NCBI GenBank assembly: GCA_023229605.1
Contig: JALNYY010000092.1
Coordinates: 1 to 17,429 of the forward strand
Length of the DNA stretch: 17,429 bases
Source: Methylobacter sp.
Lineage (GTDB): Bacteria > Pseudomonadota > Gammaproteobacteria > Methylococcales > Methylomonadaceae
Reading direction: 5' to 3'
The translations under genes and the position numbers were made by a program. Position 1 is the first letter of the stretch, and each line of letters begins with the position of its first letter. The notes beneath the pieces are model-generated. The model was not told the DNA's origin. It searched no databases and saw only the letters and a program-made list of their open reading frames with translations. Below are positions 1 to 7,663 of this stretch, one piece after another.

Positions 1-30
1 TGATGCGCCAGTTTTAGAACTATCGGTCAT
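1..30 (-). CDS. 5' end of an unidentified protein (partial, runs off the window)
   Basis: Only the first ten codons lie in the window, reading MTDSSKTGAS on the minus strand. The start is supported by a good ribosome binding site, AGGAGT at 42-37, six bases before the ATG at 30. A second ATG at 34-32 in another frame meets a stop after three codons. The gene is divergent from the aminotransferase gene. Ten residues are not enough to name a family. Confidence 0.5.
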   Translation of the reverse strand, partial: MTDSSKTGAS

Positions 31-62
31 CCATTAACTCCTAAGACAAGATTAAATAAAAC

Positions 63-90
63 CGCGCATTTTTAGCAGAATAGCAACCGG
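63..90 (-). promoter_or_regulatory. Possible promoter for the minus-strand gene at the left edge
   Basis: On the minus strand a TTGCTA box is followed, after 17 bases, by TAAAAA. These are fair matches to sigma-70 -35 and -10 elements and sit upstream of the AGGAGT ribosome site. The match is modest, and the two divergent genes share only about 95 bases. Coordinates are approximate. Confidence 0.25.
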
Positions 91-104
91 ATAGCAAGGT
101 TTAT

Positions 105-113
105 TGGTATGAT
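105..113 (+). promoter_or_regulatory. Extended -10 promoter of the aminotransferase gene
   Basis: TGgTATGAT at 105-113 is an extended -10 element (TGn followed by a 5/6 match to TATAAT), with no clear -35 box. Transcription would start near base 120. That leaves about 5 bases before the ATG at 125 but about 23 before the in-frame ATG at 143. The same TGnTATGAT form occurs upstream of the HDOD-GGDEF gene at 5479-5487. Confidence 0.4.
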
Positions 114-124
114 CTACCGCTTTT

Positions 125-1309
125 ATGATGGGCATCAAGGTTATGAGCGCGCGACTGGCGAAACGGACTGAGGAAATTTCTCCCTTTTATGTGATGGAGC
201 TGTTGCGGCGGGCCAAACAATTGGAAGCGCAGGGCCGGGATGTCATTCACATGGAAATCGGCGAACCTGATTTTGCTACGCCGCAAGCGATTGTTGAAGC
301 CGGCGTCAGGCAACTTAAAACCGGCGAGGTGAAATACACCCCGGCGGCAGGATTGCCCGAGCTGCGTGAGAAAATAGCCGAGTTTTATCGGCGGCGTTAT
401 TCGGTGACTGTAAACAAGGAACGCATTTTCGTAACGCCAGGCGCCTCTGGAGCATTTTTGTTGGCCCTTGGAGTCAGCCTTAACCCGGCGGAAGAACTGC
501 TGATGGCTGACCCCTGCTACCCCTGTAACAGCAATTTTGTTAAGTTGTTTGACGGTAAAGCCAGAACCGTTCCGGTAGATGCCGCAAGCCGTTACCAGCT
601 GACCGCTACGCACATCAAACAGCATTGGACTAAAGCCACTAAAGGCGCATTAATTGCGTCTCCGTCAAATCCTACCGGCACTATCATTGCTCCAGACCAA
701 TTAAAACAGGCCGTTCACACTGTTAATGAGTTAGGCGGTTGCTTTTATTCCGATGAGATTTATCATGGATTGGTTTATGATGAAAATGCCTCGACGGCAC
801 TGGAATTTAGCGACAATGTATTTGTGATCAACAGCTTTTCCAAATATTTCGGCATGACCGGCTGGCGGGTCGGCTGGTTGATAGTCCCTGATGAGTTTGT
901 CTGCGCCACCGAGAAGCTGGCTCAAAATATATTTATCGCCACGGCAACCCATTCGCAACATGCCGCATTAGCCGCATTTGACGAGCACACGCTGGACGAA
1001 CTTGAGCGCAGGCGCGCCGAATTTGAAAAACGGCGCGATTTTCTTTATGACGCATTATTGCGTTTGGGTTTTGAAATCCCGATCAAGCCGGATGGCGCAT
1101 TTTATATTTATGCCGACTGTTCCCGATTTACCGATGACAGCTACCAGTTCGCCCTGGATTTGCTGGAGGCTGAAGGCGTTGCAATAACGCCGGGAAAAGA
1201 TTTCGGCCACAATGAAGCGAACCACCATATCCGGTTTGCTTATACGACGTCCATAGATAGAATGTCCATTGCCATGCAACGTTTAGAAAAATTTATTAAC
1301 AAAGGATAA
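125..1309 (+). CDS. Pyridoxal-phosphate aminotransferase, class I/II (AspC/AlaA-like)
   Basis: This is a fold-type I aminotransferase that moves an amino group between an amino acid and a 2-oxo acid using pyridoxal phosphate in the cytoplasm. Visible landmarks, numbered from base 125, are EIGEPDF (44-50), SNPTG (181-185), SDEIY (209-213) with Asp210 for the cofactor ring nitrogen, SFSK (237-240) with Lys240 as the Schiff-base lysine, and GWRVGW (246-251). The 394-residue length is normal for the family. The substrate cannot be read from the sequence. The longest start is given, but Met7 at 143 may be the true one, because the -10 box at 108-113 leaves almost no leader for 125. Neither start has a good ribosome site. 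A rhodanese gene follows after two bases, so the two are probably cotranscribed. Confidence 0.88.
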   Translation: MMGIKVMSARLAKRTEEISPFYVMELLRRAKQLEAQGRDVIHMEIGEPDFATPQAIVEAGVRQLKTGEVKYTPAAGLPELREKIAEFYRRRYSVTVNKERIFVTPGASGAFLLALGVSLNPAEELLMADPCYPCNSNFVKLFDGKARTVPVDAASRYQLTATHIKQHWTKATKGALIASPSNPTGTIIAPDQLKQAVHTVNELGGCFYSDEIYHGLVYDENASTALEFSDNVFVINSFSKYFGMTGWRVGWLIVPDEFVCATEKLAQNIFIATATHSQHAALAAFDEHTLDELERRRAEFEKRRDFLYDALLRLGFEIPIKPDGAFYIYADCSRFTDDSYQFALDLLEAEGVAITPGKDFGHNEANHHIRFAYTTSIDRMSIAMQRLEKFINKG

Positions 1310-1311
1310 CC

Positions 1312-1635
1312 ATGTCCGTAAAACAAATATCAGCAAAAGAACTAAAAGACAGAATTCAAAATGAACAGCATCTGTTTTTGCTGGATGTCAGGGAACCCAA
1401 TGAATTCCAATACGCCAGCATAAAAAACAGCGTTTTAATTCCGCTTAACCAAATTCCGCAAAGACTGGGTGAGCTGAATCCGCAACAGGAAATTGTAGTG
1501 ATTTGCCATCATGGCATGCGCAGCCAACAAGCCTGCATGTATCTTGCCCACTCGGGATTTAAGAATATTGCAAACTTAAGCGGCGGAATCGACGCCTGGT
1601 CTTGCGATTGCGACAGTTCAGTGCCGAGATACTGA
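1312..1635 (+). CDS. Single-domain rhodanese-like sulfurtransferase
   Basis: This is a 107-residue single rhodanese domain of the GlpE/PspE size class. These proteins carry a sulfane sulfur on an active-site cysteine and pass it to thiols or cyanide. The LDVREPNEF motif (24-32) and the active-site loop CHHGMRS (65-71) with Cys65 are present, so it should be catalytic. The closing GGIDAW motif is also present. There is no signal peptide, so it is cytoplasmic. The start follows an AAGGA ribosome site and lies two bases after the aminotransferase stop. A strong hairpin follows at 1647-1682. A short Cys-Asp-Cys tail near the C terminus is unusual and might bind metal. The physiological sulfur acceptor is unknown. 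Confidence 0.88.
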   Translation: MSVKQISAKELKDRIQNEQHLFLLDVREPNEFQYASIKNSVLIPLNQIPQRLGELNPQQEIVVICHHGMRSQQACMYLAHSGFKNIANLSGGIDAWSCDCDSSVPRY

Positions 1636-1646
1636 CAGACCAGGCA

Positions 1647-1682
1647 ATCAGGCGGCTTTATCGGGCGACAAAGCCGCCTGAT
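1647..1682. terminator. Strong hairpin between convergent genes (probable bidirectional terminator)
   Basis: Perfect 13-base arms, ATCAGGCGGCTTT (1647-1659) and its complement (1670-1682), enclose a 10-base loop. It lies directly after the rhodanese stop and just beyond the stop of the minus-strand 44-residue gene. The strength and position suggest termination for both. There is no clean U tract, only AT-rich sequence further on, so termination efficiency is uncertain. Confidence 0.6.
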
Positions 1683-1694
1683 CCGTTTAGACGT

Positions 1695-1829
1695 TTATTT
1701 AAAGCCGTCTTGTTTAAACTTCTCGAGTTGCCTCTTGAAACCTTTCCTGTCAAACAGATAATATAAAAACACCAGCAAAAACGGCCAAAGCATATAGGCC
1801 AGCAGTTTAAATGCAGTTCCAATATCCAT
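1695..1829 (-). CDS. 44-residue single-span membrane peptide
   Basis: This short minus-strand gene encodes 44 residues beginning MDIGTAFKLL. One hydrophobic segment spans roughly residues 8-26 (rich in Leu, Phe, Val and Tyr), followed by a strongly basic tail with DRKGFKRQLEKFKQ at 27-40. By the positive-inside rule the C terminus should face the cytoplasm. A strong ribosome site, GAGGGGG, stands six bases before the ATG, which is good evidence that the frame is translated. The gene ends opposite the rhodanese gene at a shared hairpin. I do not recognise a family, and the function is unknown. It resembles small membrane proteins that modulate larger membrane partners, but this is only an analogy. 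Confidence 0.6.
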   Translation of the reverse strand: MDIGTAFKLLAYMLWPFLLVFLYYLFDRKGFKRQLEKFKQDGFK

Positions 1830-1875
1830 AAGTTACCCCCTCGTTATGTTCTATTGCGTGATCCAAGCGGTAATT

Positions 1876-2011
1876 ATTCACCACGAAGGCGCGAAGAGCA
1901 CGAAGTATTTCAGGGCATTACCATTTCATCGGCACTCGCCGTAAAGGCGGACACTTTTAAGCAGAGATTAGATTGTAAACCGCCATTTTTCTTCGTGTCT
2001 TCATGGTGAAT
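1876..2011. repeat. Candidate dispersed repeat with imperfect inverted ends
   Basis: The left end (1876-1905) starts ATTCACCACGAAG and repeats a CGAAG unit three times. The right end (1991-2011), read on the other strand, starts ATTCACCATGAAGACACGAAG. The two ends therefore form an imperfect inverted pair around about 85 bases with no ORF. ATTCACCACGAAG-type ends are known to me from dispersed intergenic repeats in various bacterial genomes. It lies just downstream of lpxB. A small non-autonomous element or a folded 3' end are both possible. Confidence 0.4.
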
Positions 2012-2039
2012 TGATTTCTCCGGAATTATGCCTGGATTA

Positions 2040-3221
2040 TCATACCGACAGCATTTCCAACGCCAGCTGCGCCATGTTTTTCGAACCGCCGCCCTGCCCT
2101 AACTGCTGCTTAACCCGATTCAGGTTTTGGCGCATTTGATCGGCGTAGGCTTTATCGGTCAGAATTCGCGCAACTTCGGCAGACAGGTTTTCGGCTGTCG
2201 CCTCATGCTGAATCAGTTCCTTTATTATGCTTTTACCCGACACAATATTCGGCAAGCCTATGAAAGGCGTATTCACCAACCATCTGCCCAGCCAGTAGGT
2301 TAACGTTGACAGCTTGTAGGCGATGACCATCGGCACGGTCAGCAAGGCGATTTCCAACGTTGCGGTGCCGGAGGTGGTCATCACCGCGTCGCAGCATTGA
2401 ATGACGTCATAAGGCTGATTTTTTATTACCGTGATTTTAAACGGCGACTGGCGGATATAGTCTTCAAGCAACGCATCGCTGATAGAATCGGCTTGCGGCA
2501 AAATAAACTGGCATTCAGGCAAACCCGCCTGCACTTTTTCGGCGGCGGCCAGCATGACCGGCAGCATGCGCTTAATCTCGTTGGCGCGGCTGCCGGGCAG
2601 CAAGCCGACTACCGGCTTGTTTTTATCCAGCCCGAAACGGGTTAAATCTTCATCTTTGCTGCGTTGCGCATGAACTTTATCCACCGAAGGATGCCCCACG
2701 TAGCGTACCGGCACGTTTTCGGCGTCGTAATAAGCCGTCTCGAACGGGAAGATCACCGCCATCATGTCGATGACTTTGCCGTAGGCCACGACCCTGCCCG
2801 GCCGCCATGCCCATACCTGGGGGCTGACGTAAAACAAGACTTTAATGCCCTGCTGTTTTGCGTAACGCGCCAGCTTGAAGTTGAATTCCTTGTAATCCAC
2901 GCAAACCAGCAAGTCGGGGCGCTCGGTTGCTACCAGCTGTTGCATCAGCTTTAACGCACGGCGGATTTCGGCATAATGCTTGATGACTTCAACCACGCCG
3001 ATGACCGCGATATTGGCTGAGTCATAGCGAATATCGATGCCCGCCTGAGCCATTTTGGCGCCGCCCATGCCGAGGCCTTTAATGTCCGGCTGCTGCTTTT
3101 TCAGCTCCAGGAACATATTGGCGGCGTGTTGGTCGCCGGATGATTCCCCGGCGCTGAATAGGATTTTTAAGGGTTTATGATTCAAGGCTAAGGATTGTAG
3201 GATGTGCCGAGCATAACTCAT
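2040..3221 (-). CDS. lpxB: Lipid-A-disaccharide synthase LpxB
   Basis: LpxB is the inner-membrane-associated GT19 glycosyltransferase that joins UDP-2,3-diacylglucosamine to lipid X (2,3-diacylglucosamine 1-phosphate), giving the lipid A disaccharide. Family landmarks are FSAGESSGD (22-30) at the N terminus, SPQVWAWR (133-140), and further on LLPGSR and a TSGTATLE stretch in the nucleotide-binding half. The 393 residues slightly exceed the usual 380 or so, because about 18 residues precede the conserved KILFSAGE strand. No good ribosome site supports the chosen ATG, so the true start could lie a few codons inside. It is the third gene of a minus-strand run after the gnnA- and gnnB-like genes, separated by 59 bases that hold a hairpin. 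That neighbourhood points to modified lipid A synthesis. Confidence 0.95.
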   Translation of the reverse strand: MSYARHILQSLALNHKPLKILFSAGESSGDQHAANMFLELKKQQPDIKGLGMGGAKMAQAGIDIRYDSANIAVIGVVEVIKHYAEIRRALKLMQQLVATERPDLLVCVDYKEFNFKLARYAKQQGIKVLFYVSPQVWAWRPGRVVAYGKVIDMMAVIFPFETAYYDAENVPVRYVGHPSVDKVHAQRSKDEDLTRFGLDKNKPVVGLLPGSRANEIKRMLPVMLAAAEKVQAGLPECQFILPQADSISDALLEDYIRQSPFKITVIKNQPYDVIQCCDAVMTTSGTATLEIALLTVPMVIAYKLSTLTYWLGRWLVNTPFIGLPNIVSGKSIIKELIQHEATAENLSAEVARILTDKAYADQMRQNLNRVKQQLGQGGGSKNMAQLALEMLSV

Positions 3222-3243
3222 GCTGGATTTATATTACCAAGGG

Positions 3244-3268
3244 GGAGTGCAAGCTTTGCCTGCACTCC
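3244..3268 (-). promoter_or_regulatory. Intercistronic hairpin between gnnB-like gene and lpxB
   Basis: Perfect 8-base arms, GGAGTGCA (3244-3251) and TGCACTCC (3261-3268), enclose nine bases. They lie in the 59-base gap between the aminotransferase stop and the lpxB start. Read in the direction of transcription there is no U tract after the stem, so it is more likely an attenuating, stabilising or processing hairpin than a full terminator. Confidence 0.4.
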
Positions 3269-3280
3269 AGCAGTTTTTAA

Positions 3281-4378
3281 CTACGCCGTCAATACACCCC
3301 GAATAACCGCCGCAATCTCCCTGACCGAGTCATCTTCAAGGAACGGGCAAATCGGCAATGAAAAACAATTGGCCGCAACCGATTCCGTCACCGGTAAGCT
3401 GACTTTGGCATATTCCTGTTTAAACACATTCTGCCGGTGCAAAGGCACGGGATAGTACACGGCGCAGCCAATTTGTTTATCCTGCAAGGCTTTCATCACC
3501 TCGTCGCGACGGTCGCATAATACGGTGTACTGGTGATAGACATGCTCGCCCAGCCCGTCTTCAAACGGCGTGGCCAGCGGCAAATCGGCCATCAACTCCG
3601 AATAAAGATGCCCGACATGGCGACGGCCTTTATTGTATTGATCGATGCGCTTCAACTTGGCCCTTAATATCACCGCCTGCATTTCATCAAGGCGGCTGTT
3701 ATAGCCGATCACATCATGGTAATAACGGACATCCGAACCGTGATTGTGCAGCATTTTAAGTTTTTTCGCGGTCTCGTCGGAGTTGGTCACGACCAAGCCG
3801 CCATCGCCGAACGCGCCCAGGTTCTTGCTAGGAAAAAAGCTGAAACCCGCCGCATCGCCGATAGCGCCGGTTTGTTTGCCGTTGACGGTTGCGCCGAACG
3901 ACTGGCAGCAATCTTCAATCAGTTTCAGATTATGCTGATCGCATAATTGCTTAATCGCGGTCATATCCGCCGGCTGCCCGAACAAATGCACCGGCATGAC
4001 CGCCTTGGTTTTTGGGGTGATGGCTTGAGCTATGGCTTCGGGCGAGATATTAAAGGTCTTGGAGTCAATATCGACGAATACCGGGACCGCGCCGACATAT
4101 TTGATGGCCTCCGCCGTAGCAATAAAGGTAAACGCGGTAGTAATCACTTCATCGCCTGCACCGATGCCTTCGGCAATCAACGCCAGATGCAGCGCATCGG
4201 TTCCCGACGCCACGGCTACGGCGTGCTTAACGCCCAGATACTCGGCGGCTTCCTTTTCAAAGGCTTGAACATTGGGGCCTAATATAAACGAACAATTTTC
4301 GATTGTTTCAGCCAGACCGCGCTCAATTTCGTCTTTGATTTCAGCGTATTGAGCCTTAAGGTTTACCATTGGTATCAT
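3281..4378 (-). CDS. gnnB: DegT/DnrJ/EryC1-family sugar aminotransferase, probable GnnB
   Basis: This pyridoxal-phosphate enzyme belongs to the DegT/DnrJ/EryC1/StrS family, which aminates keto-sugars attached to nucleotides. Landmarks are SGTDAL (58-63), EDCCQSFGA (155-163) with Asp156 for the cofactor, and SFFPSKNLGAFGDGG (180-194) with Lys185 as the Schiff-base lysine. The 365-residue length is typical. Sequence alone also fits WbpE-type enzymes, which aminate the 3-position of UDP-sugars in O-antigen synthesis. I prefer GnnB, which with glutamate converts UDP-3-keto-GlcNAc to UDP-GlcNAc3N, because lpxB follows directly and a Gfo/Idh/MocA dehydrogenase precedes it by 41 bases. No O-antigen genes are nearby. 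Met4 is a possible alternative start. Assignment to the family is secure; the exact substrate is inferred. Confidence 0.72.
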   Translation of the reverse strand: MIPMVNLKAQYAEIKDEIERGLAETIENCSFILGPNVQAFEKEAAEYLGVKHAVAVASGTDALHLALIAEGIGAGDEVITTAFTFIATAEAIKYVGAVPVFVDIDSKTFNISPEAIAQAITPKTKAVMPVHLFGQPADMTAIKQLCDQHNLKLIEDCCQSFGATVNGKQTGAIGDAAGFSFFPSKNLGAFGDGGLVVTNSDETAKKLKMLHNHGSDVRYYHDVIGYNSRLDEMQAVILRAKLKRIDQYNKGRRHVGHLYSELMADLPLATPFEDGLGEHVYHQYTVLCDRRDEVMKALQDKQIGCAVYYPVPLHRQNVFKQEYAKVSLPVTESVAANCFSLPICPFLEDDSVREIAAVIRGVLTA

Positions 4379-4419
4379 GTTTTTATTGCCTTTGTGTTTA
4401 TCAGTTGTTGGGTTACGGT

Positions 4420-5352
4420 CTATTCGCCTAGTAACCGGGTGATGGCTATCGCTGTTTCCAGCGCTCTTTTTCCCGCGATACCGGACACCAACGGGTTGTC
4501 GCCGGTATGAATGCAGTTAACGAAATGCTTGATTTCTTCGAGCAGCGCATCGCCGCTTTCAAAAACGGATTCTTCCGTTTCTATTTCCGGAATGCCGGGG
4601 AACATTTCGCCTTTGCCGGTGCGGTGTTTGGTTAAGATACGATTCTGGAAATCCACAGATACGTAAGAGGACGGCCTGAACATGCGCATTTTGCGCTCCA
4701 TCTTCATGCTGATCCGGCTGGCCGTCACATTAGCCACGCAACCGTTTTTAAACAGCAGCCTGGCGTTCGCAATATCGGTGCCTTGCGTCAACACCGCCGT
4801 GCCGCTGGCATCGATGCGTTCCACCTCGGAATCGACCAAGGCTAAAATAATATCGATGTCATGGATCATTAAATCCAGCACCACGCTGACATCGTTGGCG
4901 CGGGGATTAAACGGCGACAACCGGTGGGATTCAATAAACAGCGGCTTTTCTTCCTTGTCCAGACCCAATACCGCCGGATTAAACCGCTCCAGATGCCCCA
5001 CCTGCAAAATCAGATTCTTTTCCTTGGCGATGGCGATCAACTCATCGGCTTCCGCAACCGTCACGGTAATCGGTTTTTCAACCAGCACATGGGCGCCGGC
5101 ATTCAAAAAATCCCTGGATACCTTGTGATGCAGCGTCGTAGGCACGACGATGCTGACTGCATCAACTTCGCCTAACAGGGATTGATAGTCTGTCAGCGCT
5201 GCTGCGCCGTACTGTTCGGCGACTTCTTTAGCCGCGGCCTCATTTATATCGACAACCGCAACCAACTCACAGTCGGGCAGTGAGGCATATTTTTGTGCGT
5301 GAAATTTGCCCAGGTAACCGGTGCCGATCACAGCACATTTTAATTTTTTCAT
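4420..5352 (-). CDS. gnnA: Gfo/Idh/MocA-family NAD-dependent oxidoreductase, probable GnnA
   Basis: This 310-residue protein has an N-terminal Rossmann fold with GTGYLG (10-15) and a family-typical EKP motif (92-94) with catalytic Lys93. The second domain carries the usual substrate-site pair His164-Asp165 in MIHDID. Family members oxidise or reduce sugar carbons with NAD(P). Placed directly before a DegT aminotransferase and lpxB, it fits GnnA, which oxidises the 3-hydroxyl of UDP-GlcNAc to a ketone before amination. The alternative is a WlbA/WbpB-type dehydrogenase acting on UDP-GlcNAc uronic acid, but no other genes of that pathway are present. It is the first gene of the minus-strand run and is divergent from the HDOD-GGDEF gene. 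The family is certain; the pathway is inferred from neighbours. Confidence 0.72.
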   Translation of the reverse strand: MKKLKCAVIGTGYLGKFHAQKYASLPDCELVAVVDINEAAAKEVAEQYGAAALTDYQSLLGEVDAVSIVVPTTLHHKVSRDFLNAGAHVLVEKPITVTVAEADELIAIAKEKNLILQVGHLERFNPAVLGLDKEEKPLFIESHRLSPFNPRANDVSVVLDLMIHDIDIILALVDSEVERIDASGTAVLTQGTDIANARLLFKNGCVANVTASRISMKMERKMRMFRPSSYVSVDFQNRILTKHRTGKGEMFPGIPEIETEESVFESGDALLEEIKHFVNCIHTGDNPLVSGIAGKRALETAIAITRLLGE

Positions 5353-5455
5353 GTGGTAATTTTAGATCCTGTCTACTTGTGTCCCCGCTGCAGGGACAAA
5401 CTTGCCGGCTGGTATTGTAAACCATCAATATGTATTCAGAAAATTTTGTACTTGG

Positions 5456-5470
5456 CAGTCACGGTGACTG
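5456..5470. promoter_or_regulatory. Perfect palindrome overlapping the HDOD-GGDEF promoter
   Basis: CAGTCAC and GTGACTG flank a single central G. The palindrome lies about 25-40 bases before the expected transcription start, where a regulator would act on RNA polymerase. It is followed by ATTTTT (5471-5476), so it could instead fold as a short hairpin ending a transcript that enters from upstream. The operator reading fits the position better, but no binding family is recognised. Confidence 0.35.
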
Positions 5471-5478
5471 ATTTTTGA

Positions 5479-5487
5479 TGCTATGAT
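5479..5487 (+). promoter_or_regulatory. Extended -10 promoter of the HDOD-GGDEF gene
   Basis: TGcTATGAT at 5479-5487 is an extended -10 element without an obvious -35 box, the same form as at 105-113. It predicts a transcript start near 5494 and a leader of roughly 90 bases before the ATG at 5587. This is a motif match only. Confidence 0.4.
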
Positions 5488-5586
5488 TAAAAAGTTAAGT
5501 AAGGATATTGCCCAACAGTTCTCATCAGTTTATTAGACTCCGCTTTGCAGTATAAAAACGGAATCCCGACCACTGGAAAATATGTC

Positions 5587-7581
5587 ATGACCGACGAAGA
5601 CAAGGATGATACCGAGCTCATAAAAAAAACAGCTCGCTCAATTCTGAAGGCTGAAATCAAGCACCTTCACCTTGTACCTTCTGCCGCCCTAAAACTGTTA
5701 AAACTGACCAATGACGACGACGCCAGGATCGAGAACTTATCCCAGATTATAGAAACGGAACCGGTTCTGGCGGCAAAAATCCTGAAACAGGTTAATTCAG
5801 CTGCATACGCCTTACCCAATACAATAACTTCTATTAAACGCGCAGTTACTATGCTGGGATTTTCCTCCGTACGCCAGCTTGCGCTAAACCAGCTGTTTTA
5901 TAACAAGTTGATACAACAGGACTCGACACCAACATTCGACTTGTTATTTTTCTGGCAACATTGCCTGTATGTAGCCTCGTTAAGCAAAAGAATAGCCGTT
6001 GCACTGAAATACCCGGACCCTGACCTGGTTTATACGGGCGGACTTCTGCACGATATAGGCAAAATAGTTTTGGAAACCTATGGGCGCGTGACTTACAGCG
6101 ACTTTATTCGCTCCATGGATAAAAATGGGCGTTCAACCATTGAAAAAGAACATCGTTTTTTCGGAATAACGCATACCGAGATGGGGCATGTTTTTTGTCT
6201 GGAATGGCAATTGCCGACATCCATCATGGCAATCGTTGCCGGTCACCATAACCAGCCAACTGAAGCATCGCCGCACAGTAGATTTAAAACTGAAATCGCT
6301 ATCGTTTCCTTCGCAAACTACGTTGCCTGGATACAGGGCATTGGTTCGGCCACCCATGACAACCATCCGACATTACAGAGCGCGGTACTCGAAACTATTG
6401 ATGTTGGCCAACTGAATCTTGAAACGCTATTGCAACAGGTAGATCAGGACATGCAAAGCACTCAGGAATTCTATGACACGCATCTGCCCTGTTTAACCAC
6501 ATTACGGGCCACGCTGGTCAAAACCACCATTAATTTAAGCCAGATAAACGCCGACAAACCTTTTGCGGCTGACCGTGCAATCTCGTCGCCGTGTTTAACT
6601 GCGCCACATCACAGTCTTAACCCTGATGAATTCATACCCCGCACATTGGAGGCCTTGCAGGACGAATTTTCTTTTGACCGCAGCATTATGTTTACCATAG
6701 ACCCTAAACGCCGTTGCCTGATCGCGTCATATTGCTGGCCTGAATCAATATTACCGAAAAAGCCGCAACCTTTTGAGATCAACATCAGCGGCATTTCCGG
6801 TTTATTGTTGGAATGCCTGCGCGAAAAAAAAGCCGTCATCATCAACGCCAAAACAGAGTGCGACAACCCGCTAATTCAACGCCTAAAAACGACTGAATTT
6901 ATTGCCGTCCCCGTATTGCATCACAATCGTCTGGTCGGTGTGCTTTATGCCGACAATTCACTGTCAAAAAAACCGATGCATGAACAATTATTGCCGGAAA
7001 TAATGCCTATTGCCTATGAATTGGGAATTGCCATATTCAATGCCAAACAATACGACCAGGAGAAAAAACGTGCGCAGATTGACCATTTGACGCAGCTCTT
7101 CAACAAGCGAATGGTCGGCAATTTCCTGACTGGTATTTTCCAAGAAGACGAGTCCAAACTGGCAAATATCGCCATTGGTTTTGTCGATATAGACAGGTTC
7201 AAACTGTTTAACGATACCTGCGGGCACCAGGCCGGAGATGATGCGTTAAAGATTGTTGCCGATATTTTGCGCAGTTCAACCCGCCCCGGAGACTTTATCG
7301 GCCGCTATGGCGGAGAAGAATTCTTATTTGTCCTTAAAAACACGGATGAAGCCGGAGCCTACGGTTATGCAGAGCGCATAAGGTCGGAAATTGAACGTCG
7401 CGGCAAAATCATGGGCCAACGATTTCATGGTCATCTGCTGACGGTCAGCATCGGCGTGTCCATGTATAGTCGGCACTATACCAATTACACCGACATGATC
7501 GAAGTCGCCGATCAAGCCATGTATCGGGCAAAAAACGAAGGCAGGAACCGGGTTGTGATGCTGTCCGGCGGCAAGAAATAA
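5587..7581 (+). CDS. HDOD-GAF-GGDEF signalling protein (predicted diguanylate cyclase)
   Basis: This 664-residue soluble protein has three domains. An HDOD domain spans about 22-230 and includes LLHDIGK with His155-Asp156. A GAF-like sensor domain spans about 350-490. A GGDEF domain spans about 500-663. The GGDEF domain has an intact GGEEF active site (575-579) and an RPGD inhibitory I-site (566-569) exactly five residues before it. It should therefore make cyclic di-GMP and be subject to product inhibition. HDOD domains usually act as regulatory or protein-binding modules. I start at the ATG at 5587, nine bases after a GGA ribosome site. An upstream TTG at 5545 would add 14 residues but has no ribosome site. 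It is transcribed toward the CRISPR locus but is probably a separate unit, since 219 bases and a possible terminator lie between. Confidence 0.9.
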   Translation: MTDEDKDDTELIKKTARSILKAEIKHLHLVPSAALKLLKLTNDDDARIENLSQIIETEPVLAAKILKQVNSAAYALPNTITSIKRAVTMLGFSSVRQLALNQLFYNKLIQQDSTPTFDLLFFWQHCLYVASLSKRIAVALKYPDPDLVYTGGLLHDIGKIVLETYGRVTYSDFIRSMDKNGRSTIEKEHRFFGITHTEMGHVFCLEWQLPTSIMAIVAGHHNQPTEASPHSRFKTEIAIVSFANYVAWIQGIGSATHDNHPTLQSAVLETIDVGQLNLETLLQQVDQDMQSTQEFYDTHLPCLTTLRATLVKTTINLSQINADKPFAADRAISSPCLTAPHHSLNPDEFIPRTLEALQDEFSFDRSIMFTIDPKRRCLIASYCWPESILPKKPQPFEINISGISGLLLECLREKKAVIINAKTECDNPLIQRLKTTEFIAVPVLHHNRLVGVLYADNSLSKKPMHEQLLPEIMPIAYELGIAIFNAKQYDQEKKRAQIDHLTQLFNKRMVGNFLTGIFQEDESKLANIAIGFVDIDRFKLFNDTCGHQAGDDALKIVADILRSSTRPGDFIGRYGGEEFLFVLKNTDEAGAYGYAERIRSEIERRGKIMGQRFHGHLLTVSIGVSMYSRHYTNYTDMIEVADQAMYRAKNEGRNRVVMLSGGKK

Positions 7582-7663
7582 ACTTTTTAATACAAAAACT
7601 ATCGCCCTCCCCAACAATTCATCTTTGCCTTGTTGCATTTAAAAGGTTGAGTTAGTATCCGCG

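Noticed and set aside
101..625. 174-residue minus-strand ORF opposite the aminotransferase
   Set aside because: It has no ribosome site or family motif and is antisense to a clearly conserved aminotransferase.
5545..5586. TTG start adding 14 residues to the HDOD-GGDEF protein
   Set aside because: It has no ribosome site, while the ATG at 5587 has a GGA nine bases upstream.
7600..7636. CAACAA...TTGTTG inverted repeat after the GGDEF gene as its terminator
   Set aside because: The stem is short with only AT pairs beyond two GC pairs, a 12-base loop and no U tract; the hairpin at 7711-7740 is a better candidate.
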